A stretch of DNA of 64,000 nt from Mycolicibacter sp. MU0102 (GCF_963378105.1 NZ_OY726398.1:1178001-1242000); one strand, 5' to 3'. Counted from the stretch's first letter, positions 50,501 to 59,462 are shown. The notes: generated by a model not told the origin, from the letters alone. Translations and numbers: made by a program.

Positions 50501-51297
50501 GTTTCCGGGAGCTGGAGAAACGCACCGGCCAGCGACTGGCACACCTGTCCGAGGGCAGTGAGGAGAAGCGGATCACCTACGCCGACACCCAGGCGCGGCC
50601 GGTGCCGGTGGTCACGAGCCCGGAGTGGTCGGGCAGCGAGACCGGGGGGCGGCGCTACGCCCCGTTCACGATCAACATCGAATGCCTCAAGCCGTTCCAC
50701 ACCCTGACCGGCCGGATGCACTTCTACACCGCCCACGACTGGATCGAGGAGCTCGGCGAACATTTGCCGGTCTACCGCCCGCCGCTGGACATGGCGCGGC
50801 TGTTTGACGCCCCCGAACTCGGCGAGACCGGGGACGGCATCGGAATCACCGTGCGGTACTTGACCCCGCACTCGAAGTGGTCGTTCCACTCCACCTACCA
50901 GGACAACCTGTACATGCTGTCGCTGTCGCGCGGCGGCCCCACCATGTGGATGAGTCCGGGCGATGCCGCGAAAATCGGTGTCAAGGATAACGATTGGATT
51001 GAAGCCGTCAACGTCAACGGCGTGTTCGTCGGTCGCGCGATCGTCAGTCAGCGGATGCCGGACGGGGTGGTGTTCGTCTACCACGTGCAGGAGCGCACCG
51101 TGGACACCCCGCGGGCCGAGACCAACAACAAGCGCGGCGGCACGCACAACTCGTTGACCCGGATCCGGGTCAAGCCCAGTCACTTGGCCGGTGGCTACGG
51201 CCAGCACGCGTTCGCATTCAACTACCTGGGACCGACCGGCAATCAGCGCGACGAGGTGACAGTGGTGCGGCGCCGCAGCCAGGACGTGAGGTATTAG
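47575..51297 (+). CDS. narG: respiratory nitrate reductase alpha subunit
   Basis: Molybdenum bis-MGD catalytic subunit of 1240 aa, reducing nitrate to nitrite at the inner face of the membrane. The FS0 ligands are in HGVNCTGSCSWK (His-x3-Cys-x3-Cys) and EPRGCPRGASF. Long blocks such as AGFSPIPAMSMVSFAAGSRF, WGSNVPITRTPDAHWMAE and LTPHSKWSFHSTYQDN match mycobacterial NarG (Rv1161). ATG 47575 is preceded by AAGGAG at 9 nt. It starts a narGHJI operon. The 153-bp upstream spacer has no recognised FNR/CRP-like or NarL site. Confidence 0.97.
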   Translation: MTRAARPPTTGIGGPLEELLERSGRFFTRGQVSSDLRTVTHRGGREADTFYRDRWSHDKVVRSTHGVNCTGSCSWKIFVKDGIITWENQATDYPSVGPDRPEYEPRGCPRGASFSWYSYSPTRVRYPYARGALVEMFREAKARLGDPVLAWADIQADPERRRRYQQARGMGGLIRVSWAEATEMIAAAHVHTIKTYGPDRVAGFSPIPAMSMVSFAAGSRFIQMLGGVMTSFYDWYADLPVASPQVFGDQTDVPESGDWWDAAYLMMWGSNVPITRTPDAHWMAEVRYRGTKVVTVSPDYADNTKFADEWMPCAAGTDGALAMAMGHVILTECYVKQEVPFFTDYVRRYTDLPFLIKLEERDGRLIPGKNLTAADLGGDQANVENAAFKPALLDEATDTVVVPHGSLGFRWGDDGMGKWNLDLGELRPALTVKNPKFLNGDQPAALVSLPGFDTVTGHGTVVERGVPVRQVGEHLVCTVFDLMLANYSVRRPWLPGEWPTGYDDDTQVNTPAWQESITGVSASQAIRIAREFARNAEESGGRSMIIMGSGICQWFHGDATYRAVLALLMLTGSMGRNGGGWAHYVGQEKVRPLTGWATMAAGSDWTRPPRQVPGTSYWYAHTDQWRYDAYGAEKLTTPLGRGRFDGRHTMDILASATAMGWSPFYPQFDRSSLDVADEADTAGRDAGEFVAEQLAAGDLKLSVTDPDNPVNWPRVLTVWRANLIGASGKGGEYFLKHLLGTDASVIGEPPAGGVKPADVRWDSDIPEGKLDLLMSIDFRMTSTTLMSDIVLPAATWYEKADLSSTDMHPYVHSFSAAIDPPWETRSDFDAFGAIARTFSALAVKHLGVRNDVVLTAMQHDTADAMAYPDGTERDWLRNGETPIPGKTMPKVTVVERDYTAIGDMWQSLGPLVDTLGLTTKGYTVFPHEEVEELAAKFGVMKSGAGTGRPALTTATRMADTVLALSGTTNGRIATEGFRELEKRTGQRLAHLSEGSEEKRITYADTQARPVPVVTSPEWSGSETGGRRYAPFTINIECLKPFHTLTGRMHFYTAHDWIEELGEHLPVYRPPLDMARLFDAPELGETGDGIGITVRYLTPHSKWSFHSTYQDNLYMLSLSRGGPTMWMSPGDAAKIGVKDNDWIEAVNVNGVFVGRAIVSQRMPDGVVFVYHVQERTVDTPRAETNNKRGGTHNSLTRIRVKPSHLAGGYGQHAFAFNYLGPTGNQRDEVTVVRRRSQDVRY

Positions 51298-51301
51298 AGC
51301 G

Positions 51302-52909
51302 ATGAAAGTAATGGCGCAGATGGCCATGGTGATGAACCTGGACAAATGTATTGGGTGCCATACCTGTTCGGTGACCTGCAAACAGGCCTGGACCAACCGC
51401 GAGGGAACCGAGTACGTCTGGTTCAACAATGTCGAAACTCGCCCCGGCGGTGGCTATCCGCGGACCTATGAAGACCAGGGCCGCTGGAAGGGCGGTTGGA
51501 CGCTGGACAAGAAGGGTCGATTGCGTCTGCTGGCCGGTGGCCGGCTCCACAAGCTGCTGAACATCTTCGCCAACCCCAACCTGCCCGGCTTGAAGGACTA
51601 CTACGAGCCGTGGACCTACGACTACGAGAACCTGACCGCTGCGCCGCTGGGAGACACCATTCCGGTTGCGGCGCCGAAGAGCTCGATTACCGGCGAGCCG
51701 ATGAAGATCCAGTGGGGACCCAACTGGGATGACAACCTCGCTGGGGCGCCGGAGACCCTGGTCAACGACCCGATCCTGGCGAAGGTCAGTGACCAGGTCA
51801 AAAGCGACTTCGAAGATACCTTCATGTTCTACCTGCCGCGGATCTGTGAGCACTGCCTGAATCCGTCGTGCGTGGCGTCGTGTCCGACCGGCGCCATCTA
51901 CAAGCGTGAAGAAGACGGCATCGTGCTGGTCGACCAGGACCGCTGTCGTGGTTGGCGGTTGTGTGTGTCGGGATGCCCGTACAAGAAGGTGTATTTCAAC
52001 CACAAGACCGGCAAGGCCGAGAAGTGCCATTTCTGTTACCCGCGTATCGAAGTCGGCTTGCCGACGGTGTGCTCGGAGACCTGCGTGGGCCGGCTGCGCT
52101 ACATCGGCCTGGTGCTCTACGACGCCGACAAGGTGCTCGAGGCGGCTTCGGTCGACGACGACACGCACCTGTATGAGGCGCAGCGCGGCGTGTTCCTTGA
52201 CCCGACCGACCCGCAGGTGATCGCGGGAGCGCGCGCCGAGGGGATCTCCGATGCCTGGATCGAGGCGGCGCAACGGTCGCCGATCTACGCGCTGATCAAC
52301 ACCTACAAGGTGGCGTTGCCGTTGCATCCGGAATACCGGACCATGCCGATGGTCTGGTACATCCCGCCGTTATCGCCGGTGGTCGATGCGGTCAGCCGCG
52401 ACGGGCACGACGGGGAGGACCTGGGCAACCTATTCGGGGCCCTTTCGGCGCTGCGTATCCCGATGGCCTATCTCGCCGAGCTGTTCACCGCCGGTGACAC
52501 CGGCGTGATCGAGGGTGTACTGCGCCGGCTCGCGGCGATGCGCTCCTACATGCGCGACATCAGCCTGGGCCGCGAGACCCAGCCGCACATTCCCGCCTCG
52601 GTCGGAATGACCGAGGAAGAGATGTACAACATGTACCGCCTGCTCGCGATCGCGAAATACGAAGAGCGTTATGTGATTCCCACCGCCTACAGCCAGCAGG
52701 CGCACGACCTCGAACACCTGGGCTGCTCGATCACCGGCGGACCGGAGGGGTACGAGGAGGATCCGTTCGTCGGCGCCGATGATGTGGCGAAGACGTCGTT
52801 CCATCTGGTCGAGAACGGGCACGCGCAGCGGCCGCGGGGCCGGACCAACCTGCTCAACTGGGGTGGCGGCGAGCAGGCCGTGCCGGAGATGTTCCCGGAG
52901 CACCAGTGA
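51302..52909 (+). CDS. narH: respiratory nitrate reductase beta subunit
   Basis: Iron-sulfur electron-transfer subunit of 535 aa. Four cluster motifs are visible: CIGCHTCSVTC, CEHCLNPSCVASCP, CRGWRLCVSGCP (Trp in place of one Cys, which gives the [3Fe-4S] centre), and CHFCYPRIE with CSETC. It carries electrons from NarI heme to NarG. It begins 4 bp after narG and overlaps narJ by 4 bp. No strong ribosome site precedes it, so it probably depends on coupling to narG. Confidence 0.97.
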   Translation: MKVMAQMAMVMNLDKCIGCHTCSVTCKQAWTNREGTEYVWFNNVETRPGGGYPRTYEDQGRWKGGWTLDKKGRLRLLAGGRLHKLLNIFANPNLPGLKDYYEPWTYDYENLTAAPLGDTIPVAAPKSSITGEPMKIQWGPNWDDNLAGAPETLVNDPILAKVSDQVKSDFEDTFMFYLPRICEHCLNPSCVASCPTGAIYKREEDGIVLVDQDRCRGWRLCVSGCPYKKVYFNHKTGKAEKCHFCYPRIEVGLPTVCSETCVGRLRYIGLVLYDADKVLEAASVDDDTHLYEAQRGVFLDPTDPQVIAGARAEGISDAWIEAAQRSPIYALINTYKVALPLHPEYRTMPMVWYIPPLSPVVDAVSRDGHDGEDLGNLFGALSALRIPMAYLAELFTAGDTGVIEGVLRRLAAMRSYMRDISLGRETQPHIPASVGMTEEEMYNMYRLLAIAKYEERYVIPTAYSQQAHDLEHLGCSITGGPEGYEEDPFVGADDVAKTSFHLVENGHAQRPRGRTNLLNWGGGEQAVPEMFPEHQ

Positions 52910-53574
52910 AACGATTCATTCACTCCCTGCGACGCCCAGCCGGTGGACCCGCCGACAGGGCGGTGTGGCAGTCGGCGTCGCTGCTGCTGTCCTACCCCGA
53001 CGAGCAACTGCCCCAGCGGCTCGACACCGTCGAGGCACTGCTCGCCCACGCCGACGCGCCGGCGGCGAATCTGTTGCGGCGCACGGTCGCCGCGCTGCGC
53101 GTAGCGGACCCGATGACCGCCGCCGTCGACTACGTCGAAACCTTCGACATGCGGCGGCGCTCGACGATGTTTCTGACCTACTGGACCGGTGGTGACACCC
53201 GCAACCGCGGGATGCAGATGCTGGCCTTCGCCGCCGCCTACCGCGAGGCCGGCGCTGAGCCGCCCGTGGGGGAGGCGCCCGACCACCTGCCGGTGGTGCT
53301 GGAGTTCGCCGCCACGGTGGATCCGCAGGCCGGCCGACGGCTGCTGCTGGCGCACCGCACGCCGATCGATGTCCTGCACCGTGCGTTGAGCGAAGCGGGG
53401 TCGCCGTATGCCTTCGCCGTGGGCGCGGTCTGCGAGACGCTCCCGGCGGCAACCGATCAGGAGGTGCAGAACGTGAGTCAGCTGATGGCGTCCGGGCCGC
53501 CCGCGGAAGCCGTTGGGCTTCAACCCTTCACGGCAGCCGTTTCGCTCGGGATGCCGAAGGTGCCGACCCGATGA
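52906..53574 (+). CDS. narJ: nitrate reductase assembly chaperone
   Basis: Chaperone of 222 aa that helps molybdenum cofactor insertion and membrane docking of NarGH and is not part of the final enzyme. It is helix rich; AVWQSASLLLSYPDEQLPQR, YVETFDMRRRSTMFLTYWT (the family signature region) and RGMQMLAFAAAY are recognisable. The GTG start overlaps the narH stop, and its end overlaps the narI ATG. This is the fixed third position of nar operons. Confidence 0.93.
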   Translation: MKRFIHSLRRPAGGPADRAVWQSASLLLSYPDEQLPQRLDTVEALLAHADAPAANLLRRTVAALRVADPMTAAVDYVETFDMRRRSTMFLTYWTGGDTRNRGMQMLAFAAAYREAGAEPPVGEAPDHLPVVLEFAATVDPQAGRRLLLAHRTPIDVLHRALSEAGSPYAFAVGAVCETLPAATDQEVQNVSQLMASGPPAEAVGLQPFTAAVSLGMPKVPTR

Positions 53575-54320
53575 CCGACGTCACCCTCATCAGCCCCGCG
53601 GAGCTGTGGTGGGACATCGTGCCGTACTTCGTGCTGGCCATTGCGGGCGTGGCCACCTGGTGGCGGTATAAGTACGACAAGTTCGGGTGGACCACCCGCT
53701 CGTCGCAGCTATATGAGTCCAAGCTGCTGCGGATCGGCAGCCCGATGTTCCACTTCGGCAGCTTCGTGGTGATCGCAGGGCACATCATGGGGCTCTTCGT
53801 CCCCGAGTCGTGGACCGAAGCGCTGGGCATGAGCGACCGGCTCTATCACCTGCAGGCGCTGATCCTGGGCCTACCTGCCGGCATCGCCACCCTGGTCGGG
53901 GTCGGGTTGCTGATCTACCGGCGTCGTACCGAGCGCTCGGTGTTCAAGGCCACCAGCGTCAGCGACAAGCTGATGTATGCGGTGCTGGTGTGTGCGCTGG
54001 TGGTCGGGATGAGCTGCACCCTGATGGGCACCACCGCGTACGGCGAGGCGCATGACTACCGGCAGACGGTCTCGGTCTGGTTCCGGTCGATCTTTACGCT
54101 CGATCCGCGGGGCGATTTGATGCTGCAGGCGCCGCTGTATTTCCAGGTTCACGTCATGATTGCGTTGACTTTGTTCGCGCTGTGGCCGTTCACTCGTCTG
54201 GTGCACGCATTCAGCGCGCCGATCGGGTATCTGTTTCGGCCGTACATCGTCTACCGCAGCCGCGACGTCGCTAGGAGGAATCAGCCGATGGGTTCACGAC
54301 CACAACGGAGGGGTTGGTGA
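53571..54320 (+). CDS. narI: respiratory nitrate reductase gamma subunit (cytochrome b)
   Basis: Membrane cytochrome b of 249 aa with five transmembrane helices that oxidises menaquinol. The heme-ligand histidines are in FHFGSFVVIAGHIMGL (two) and in YFQVHVMIA and TRLVHAFSAP. The ATG overlaps the narJ stop. The C-terminus extends past RPYIVYRSRDVARRN with a basic tail, and the stop overlaps the GTG of a DUF732 gene, so the nar transcript continues. Confidence 0.95.
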   Translation: MTDVTLISPAELWWDIVPYFVLAIAGVATWWRYKYDKFGWTTRSSQLYESKLLRIGSPMFHFGSFVVIAGHIMGLFVPESWTEALGMSDRLYHLQALILGLPAGIATLVGVGLLIYRRRTERSVFKATSVSDKLMYAVLVCALVVGMSCTLMGTTAYGEAHDYRQTVSVWFRSIFTLDPRGDLMLQAPLYFQVHVMIALTLFALWPFTRLVHAFSAPIGYLFRPYIVYRSRDVARRNQPMGSRPQRRGW

Positions 54321-54634
54321 AAATCCGCGCGGCGCTGCTCGGCGCGCTCGGCTGTGTCTGCTTCGCGTCGCCGGCTCAGGCTGATCCGTCCGAAACCGAC
54401 ACCAATTTCCTGGTGTCCCTGCGGGCGGCCGGAATCACCTACAACAACGCTGACCAGGCCATCATCACCGCGAAAATGGTGTGCGGGTTCATCTCCGAGG
54501 GCCAGCCCAGCCCGCAGGTGCTTGAGGGTCTCAAGGCGCGAAACCCGGGCTTGACGACCGAGCACGGAACCCAGTTCGTCGGGATCGCCGCCCAGGTGTA
54601 CTGCCCCGATCAGCTGGTGCGCAACGGCACCTAG
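54317..54634 (+). CDS. exported DUF732 protein coupled to narI
   Basis: Secreted protein of 105 aa. The signal peptide is MKIRAALLGALGCVCFASPA with likely cleavage after AQA. The mature part shows the DUF732 pattern: NFLVSLRAAGITYNNADQAI, two Cys (KMVCGFIS and QVYCPDQL) and a helical core. GTG 54317 overlaps the narI TGA, which suggests translational coupling. Its location inside the nar transcript is unusual; as I recall, M. tuberculosis has typA directly after narI. Function unknown. Confidence 0.82.
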   Translation: MKIRAALLGALGCVCFASPAQADPSETDTNFLVSLRAAGITYNNADQAIITAKMVCGFISEGQPSPQVLEGLKARNPGLTTEHGTQFVGIAAQVYCPDQLVRNGT

Positions 54635-54642
54635 GAGCATCC

Positions 54643-55026
54643 ATGAAGGTCGTGATTCCCGAGTGGATGAAGCCGATCTACGCCAACTTTCACTACGCGC
54701 CGGCCGTCATCGTCGGAGATCAGCTGCGCTGCTCGGGCATGATCGGCATCCGGCCGGACCTGTCCGTGCCGGAAGACCCGACCGAGCAGATCACCCTGGC
54801 CTTCGAGAATCTGCGCGGTCTGCTCGGCGAGGTGGGCCTGACCTTCGCCGACGTCGTTGAGATGACCACCTACCACGTCGGGCTCTCTGCGCAGATCGAC
54901 CGATTCATCGCTGTCAAGGACACCTACGTGGCCGCCCCGTACCCCGCGTGGACAGCCGTCGGGATCTCCGAACTGGCCATCCCGGGGGCGGTGGTTGAAA
55001 TTCGGATCACCGCAGAGCTGAGCTGA
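54643..55026 (+). CDS. RidA/YjgF family protein
   Basis: Protein of 127 aa with the RidA-type chorismate mutase-like fold: GDQLRCSGMIGIRPDLSVPE, QITLAFENLRGLLGEVGLTF, VVEMTTYHVGL and the end GISELAIPGAVVEIRITAEL. Many members deaminate reactive enamines/imines using an Arg before the C-terminal Glu. Here the strand reads EIRITAE, so that Arg may be retained. It follows the DUF732 gene by 8 bp with AGGAG before the ATG and is probably the last gene of the nar transcript. Confidence 0.85.
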   Translation: MKVVIPEWMKPIYANFHYAPAVIVGDQLRCSGMIGIRPDLSVPEDPTEQITLAFENLRGLLGEVGLTFADVVEMTTYHVGLSAQIDRFIAVKDTYVAAPYPAWTAVGISELAIPGAVVEIRITAELS

Positions 55027-55065
55027 GCTGCGCGCGCTGGCGGAGCTCGGCATAAAGTTACAGAC

Positions 55066-55455
55066 GTGCCACTGCCTGACGAGGTCTATTCCCGACTGCT
55101 TGCGTTCCGCACGCGGTTGCGGCGCTTTGAGCGGTGGAGCGCCGACCAGGCGCAAGCGGCCGGACTCACCCCTGCGCAGCACCAGTTGCTGCTGGCGATC
55201 CGGGGCCACGGTGACTCGCGAGGGCCGACGGTCGGCGACATCGCGGAATACCTGCTGTTGCGCCACCACAGTGCCGGAGAGCTGATCCAGCGGGCCGAAG
55301 CGGCCGGCCTGGTCACCCGGGTCCGCGACAGCGGCGACCAGCGGGTGATCCGGCTTCAGCTCACCGAAACGGCGGCGCAATGCCTGCAATCGCTGACCGA
55401 ACTGCACGTCAAGGAGCTCGAGAGGTTCTCCGCGGAGTCCCCACTGGGGCTGTGA
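55066..55455 (+). CDS. MarR family regulator
   Basis: Winged-helix regulator of 129 aa. SADQAQAAGLTPAQHQLLLA is the dimerisation/start helix and VGDIAEYLLLRHHSAGELIQ the DNA-reading helix; RVRDSGDQRVIRLQLTE is the wing. No Cys sensor is visible. TAAAGT (55053-55058) ends 7 nt before GTG 55066, so the transcript is leaderless and separate from the nar/RidA unit. Its target may be the adjacent ridA or typA gene; no operator was identified. Confidence 0.83.
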   Translation: MPLPDEVYSRLLAFRTRLRRFERWSADQAQAAGLTPAQHQLLLAIRGHGDSRGPTVGDIAEYLLLRHHSAGELIQRAEAAGLVTRVRDSGDQRVIRLQLTETAAQCLQSLTELHVKELERFSAESPLGL

Positions 55456-55516
55456 CCTTCATTGCTCTAGGCTTCACGTTTTCGCGATTGACAGGGTGCG
55501 CTGGCAGAATCGCCCG

Positions 55517-57400
55517 GTGAACTTTCGTAACGTCGCCATCGTCGCGCACGTAGACCACGGCAAGACGACTCTGGTCGACGCCATGCTCCGCCAGTCTGGC
55601 GCCCTGCAGGAACGCGGTGAGGCGCAAGAGCGCGTCATGGACTCCGGGGACCTGGAGCGGGAAAAGGGCATCACGATCCTGGCCAAGAACACGGCCGTGC
55701 ATCGCCACCACCCCGATGGAACCGTCACCGTCATCAACGTGATCGACACCCCGGGCCACGCCGACTTCGGCGGCGAGGTGGAGCGCGGGCTGTCGATGGT
55801 CGACGGCGTGGTCCTGCTGGTCGACGCGTCCGAGGGGCCGCTGCCGCAGACCCGATTCGTACTGCGCAAGGCGCTGGCCGCGCACCTGCCGGTGATCCTG
55901 GTGGTCAACAAGACCGACCGGCCCGACGCCCGTATCGCCGAGGTGGTCGACGCCAGCCACGACCTGCTGCTCGATGTGGCCAGTGACCTCGATGACGAGG
56001 CGCAGGCCGCCGCGGAACACGCCCTGGGATTGCCCACGCTGTATGCCTCCGGCCGGGCCGGGGTGGCCAGCACCACCGCGCCCGCCGACGGTCAGATTCC
56101 GGATGGCGACAACCTCGACCCGCTGTTCGACGTGCTGCTCGAGCACGTCCCGCCGCCCTCGGGTGACCCGGAGGCGCCGCTGCAGGCGTTGGTCACCAAC
56201 CTCGATGCCTCGCCATTCCTGGGCCGGCTCGCTTTGATCCGGGTCTACAACGGCCGCATCCGCAAGGGCCAGCAGGTTGCCTGGATGCGGGAGGTCGACG
56301 GCGAACCGGTGACCACCACGGCGAAGATCACCGAGCTGCTGGTCACCGAGGGTGTCGAACGCACCCCGACCGAAGAGGCCGGCGCCGGGGACATCGTCGC
56401 CGTGGCCGGTATCGGCGACATCATGATCGGTGACACGTTGGCCGATCTGGCCACTCCGGTCGCGCTGCCACGCATCACCGTCGACGAGCCGGCGATCTCG
56501 GTGACGATCGGCACCAACTCCTCGCCGCTGGCGGGCAAGGTCTCCGGCCACAAGTTGACCGCGCGGATGGTCAAGTCACGTCTGGACACCGAGCTGATCG
56601 GCAACGTCTCGGTCCGGGTGGTCGACATCGGCCGTCCCGACGCCTGGGAGGTGCAGGGACGTGGCGAGTTGGCTCTGGCCATCCTGGTCGAGCAGATGCG
56701 CCGCGAGGGCTTCGAGCTGACCGTCGGCAAGCCGCAGGTGGTGACCCGCAAGGTCGACGGCAAGGTGCACGAGCCGTTCGAGCACCTCACCGTCGACTGC
56801 CCCGAGGAGTACGTCGGTGCCATCACCCAGCTCGCGGCCGGCCGCAAGGGCCGGATGACCGAGATGGCCAACCACACCACCGGGTGGGTGCGGATGGAGT
56901 TCATCATCCCCAGCCGTGGCCTGATCGGTTGGCGCACCGACTTCCTCACCGAGACGCGCGGCACCGGTATCGCCAATGCGGTGTTCGAGGGCTACCAGCC
57001 GTGGGCCGGCGAGATCCGCGCCCGCCACACCGGGTCGCTGGTGTCCGACCGGGCCGGGTCCATCACCCCGTTCGCGCTGATCCAGTTGGCCGACCGTGGG
57101 CAGTTCTTCGTCGAGCCGGGCCAGGACACCTACCAAGGCATGGTGGTGGGGATCAATCCTCGGGCCGAGGACCTCGACATCAATGTCACCAAGGAGAAGA
57201 AGCTCACCAACATGCGGTCGTCGACGGCCGACGTGATGGAGACGCTGGCCCGACCGATCGAGCTTGATCTGGAACAGGCGATGGAGTTCTGCGCGGCCGA
57301 CGAGTGCGTCGAGGTCACCCCCGAAGTGGTCCGGGTCCGCAAGGTCGAACTGGACTCAACGCTGCGGGCGCGCAGCCGCTCCCGGGCCAAGAACCTCTAG
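55517..57400 (+). CDS. typA: translational GTPase TypA/BipA
   Basis: Ribosome-associated GTPase of 627 aa. G1 is AHVDHGKTTLVD, the switch I region GDLEREKGITI, G3 DTPGHADFG and G4 NKTDRPDA, followed by domain II, an EF-G-like domain and the C-terminal TypA domain (MRSSTADVMETLARPIELDL region is shortened here). GTG 55517 (VNFRNVAIVAHVDHGK) is the family start; the upstream in-frame codons are non-conserved. CAGAAT 6 nt before it could be a leaderless -10. Corresponds to Rv1165 in the conserved nar-typA-lpqW order. Confidence 0.95.
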   Translation: MNFRNVAIVAHVDHGKTTLVDAMLRQSGALQERGEAQERVMDSGDLEREKGITILAKNTAVHRHHPDGTVTVINVIDTPGHADFGGEVERGLSMVDGVVLLVDASEGPLPQTRFVLRKALAAHLPVILVVNKTDRPDARIAEVVDASHDLLLDVASDLDDEAQAAAEHALGLPTLYASGRAGVASTTAPADGQIPDGDNLDPLFDVLLEHVPPPSGDPEAPLQALVTNLDASPFLGRLALIRVYNGRIRKGQQVAWMREVDGEPVTTTAKITELLVTEGVERTPTEEAGAGDIVAVAGIGDIMIGDTLADLATPVALPRITVDEPAISVTIGTNSSPLAGKVSGHKLTARMVKSRLDTELIGNVSVRVVDIGRPDAWEVQGRGELALAILVEQMRREGFELTVGKPQVVTRKVDGKVHEPFEHLTVDCPEEYVGAITQLAAGRKGRMTEMANHTTGWVRMEFIIPSRGLIGWRTDFLTETRGTGIANAVFEGYQPWAGEIRARHTGSLVSDRAGSITPFALIQLADRGQFFVEPGQDTYQGMVVGINPRAEDLDINVTKEKKLTNMRSSTADVMETLARPIELDLEQAMEFCAADECVEVTPEVVRVRKVELDSTLRARSRSRAKNL

Positions 57401-57465
57401 GTTTGGGCGCGGTTTTGCGCGCTGCTCGACGGTCTTCGCGTCGAAATCGCCGCCCGGATACCCTG

Positions 57466-59373
57466 GTGGCCGTGCCGAGACCAGCCCGCCGCGCCCATGT
57501 CACGGCGGGGGCACTGGTTTCGGCGACGATGCTGGTGCTGACGCAGGCGCTCTCGTCGTGCACGGTGAACCCGCCGCCGGCGCCGCAGAGCACCGAGACG
57601 CCGAAGAGCGCAGCGCCGCCGCCTCCGCGAATCAGCCAGATCATCATGGGCATCGATTCCATCGGGGCCGGCTTCAATCCCCACCTGCGTTCGGACCTGT
57701 CGGCGGTCACCGCGGCGATCAGCGCGCTGGTACTGCCCAGCACGTTTCGGCCCATCCCGGACTCCAGTACCCCCACCGGATCGCGGTGGGAGATGGACCC
57801 GACGCTGTTGGTGTCGGCCACCGTGACTTCCGAGGCGCCGTTCACGGTGACCTACCGGATCCGGCCCGAGGCGTCCTGGACCGACAACGCGCCGATCGCG
57901 GCCGACGACTTCTGGTACCTGTGGCAGCAGATGGTCACCCAGCCCGGTGTCGTCGACCCGGCGGGCTATGACCTGATCACCGGTGTGCATTCCGTCGAAG
58001 GCGGCAAGCAGGTGGTGGTCACTTTCGCCAAGCCGTACCCGGCGTGGCGGGAACTGTTCAACAACATCGTCCCGGCGCACATCGTCAAGGACGTGCCCGG
58101 CGGATTCCCCGCCGGCCTGGCGCGGGCCCTGCCGGTCACCGGTGGTCAGTTCCGGGTGGAGAACATCGACCCGCAGCGCGACGCGATCCTGCTCGCCCGC
58201 AACGACCGCTACTGGGGCCCGCCGGCCAAGCCGGACCTGGTCTTGTTCCGCCGCGCTGGGTCAGCGGCAGCGCTAGCCGACTCCATCCGTAATGGGGACA
58301 CTCAGGTGGCTCAGGTGCACGGCGGCTCGGCGGCGTTCGCGCAGCTGTCGGTGATCCCCGGGGTACAGACCACCCGGGTGGTCACGCCCCGCATCATGCA
58401 GCTCGCGCTGCGGGCAGCGGAACCCAAGCTGACCGATGTGCGGGTGCGCCGGGCCATTCTGGGACTGCTCGACGTCGGCCTGCTGGCCACGGTGGGCGCC
58501 GGCAGCGACAACACGGTCACCTTGGACCAGGCCCAGATCCGCACCCCAAGCGACCCCGGCTATGTGCCCACCGCACCGCCGGCGATGTCCGAATCGGCCG
58601 CGCTGGCACTGTTGCAGGCGGCCGGCTACCGAGTCGAAAAGGATGCGCCGCCGTCCGCGCTGGTTCCCCCGGCCGGCTCCGCCACCGGTGTGCCGCACCC
58701 GCCGGAGATCACCCGGGGGCGGATCAGCAAGGGCGGGGAACAGCTGTCGCTGGTCATCGGGGTGGCGGCCAACGATCCGACCTCGCAGGCCGTGGCCAAC
58801 ACCGCTGCCGACCAGTTGCGCAACGTCGGTGTTGCCGCCACAGTCCTCGCGCTGGACCCGGTGAAGCTCTACCGGGAAGCACTGGTCACCCACCAGGTCG
58901 ATGCGATCGTCGGCTGGCAGCAGGCCGGCGGCGACCTGGCGACGCTGCTGGCTTCGCGCTACGGCTGCGGTGCATTGGCTCCCACAACGGTGCCCACCTC
59001 GGTCAGCCCGGTACCGGGGTCATCGGCGACTTCCGCCCCGCAGCCCCCGGCGCCCGCACCGGCCACGACGACCTCGAAGGTTCCGCCCCGCTCCGCCGCG
59101 CCCGGGGCGCTGATACAGGCTCCGTCGAATATCACCGGCCTCTGCGACCGTGCCATCCAGGCTGAGATCGATGCGGCCATCGATGGCAGCAAGTCCATCG
59201 GCGACGTGATCGCCTCCGTTGAACCCCGGCTGTGGAATATGGCGACGGTGCTGCCGATCCTGCAGGACACCACGATCGTGGCCGTGGGTCCGAGCGTGAC
59301 CAACGTCAGCCTGACCGGGGCGGTACCGGTGGGCATCGTCGGCGGGGCCGGAAACTGGGTCAAGCTGCCCTAG
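57466..59373 (+). CDS. lpqW: lipoprotein LpqW
   Basis: Predicted lipoprotein of 635 aa, a substrate-binding-protein-like (SBP_bac_5) fold that has lost its transporter partners. The lipobox is at LSSC (Cys about 33), followed by a Pro-rich linker. IIMGIDSIGAGFNPHLRSDL, GSRWEMDPTLLVSATV, SWTDNAPIAADDFWYLWQQM and NIDPQRDAILLARNDRYW are typical. LpqW (Rv1166) controls the branch between polar PIMs and lipomannan/LAM and interacts genetically with pimE. TACCCT ends 7 nt before GTG 57472, so that start is an alternative. A Pro/Ala-rich insert lies at about residues 510-545. Confidence 0.92.
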   Translation: MAVPRPARRAHVTAGALVSATMLVLTQALSSCTVNPPPAPQSTETPKSAAPPPPRISQIIMGIDSIGAGFNPHLRSDLSAVTAAISALVLPSTFRPIPDSSTPTGSRWEMDPTLLVSATVTSEAPFTVTYRIRPEASWTDNAPIAADDFWYLWQQMVTQPGVVDPAGYDLITGVHSVEGGKQVVVTFAKPYPAWRELFNNIVPAHIVKDVPGGFPAGLARALPVTGGQFRVENIDPQRDAILLARNDRYWGPPAKPDLVLFRRAGSAAALADSIRNGDTQVAQVHGGSAAFAQLSVIPGVQTTRVVTPRIMQLALRAAEPKLTDVRVRRAILGLLDVGLLATVGAGSDNTVTLDQAQIRTPSDPGYVPTAPPAMSESAALALLQAAGYRVEKDAPPSALVPPAGSATGVPHPPEITRGRISKGGEQLSLVIGVAANDPTSQAVANTAADQLRNVGVAATVLALDPVKLYREALVTHQVDAIVGWQQAGGDLATLLASRYGCGALAPTTVPTSVSPVPGSSATSAPQPPAPAPATTTSKVPPRSAAPGALIQAPSNITGLCDRAIQAEIDAAIDGSKSIGDVIASVEPRLWNMATVLPILQDTTIVAVGPSVTNVSLTGAVPVGIVGGAGNWVKLP

Positions 59374-59462
59374 CGATGTACCCGGGCGTTAGGCTTGCCC
59401 GGGCTGGTGGTCCACGGGGGAGCAACAGGTGGACACCAGCTGGAATCGGCATTAACGAAGTC

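Noticed and set aside
49201..51429. 742-aa open frame antisense to narG
   Set aside because: The sense strand is an unambiguous narG; the antisense frame lacks any known domain and arises from high GC at third codon positions.
55488..55510. Sigma-70 promoter TTGACA/CAGAAT before typA
   Set aside because: The spacer is only 11 nt, too short for a functional -35/-10 pair; a leaderless -10 alone is possible.
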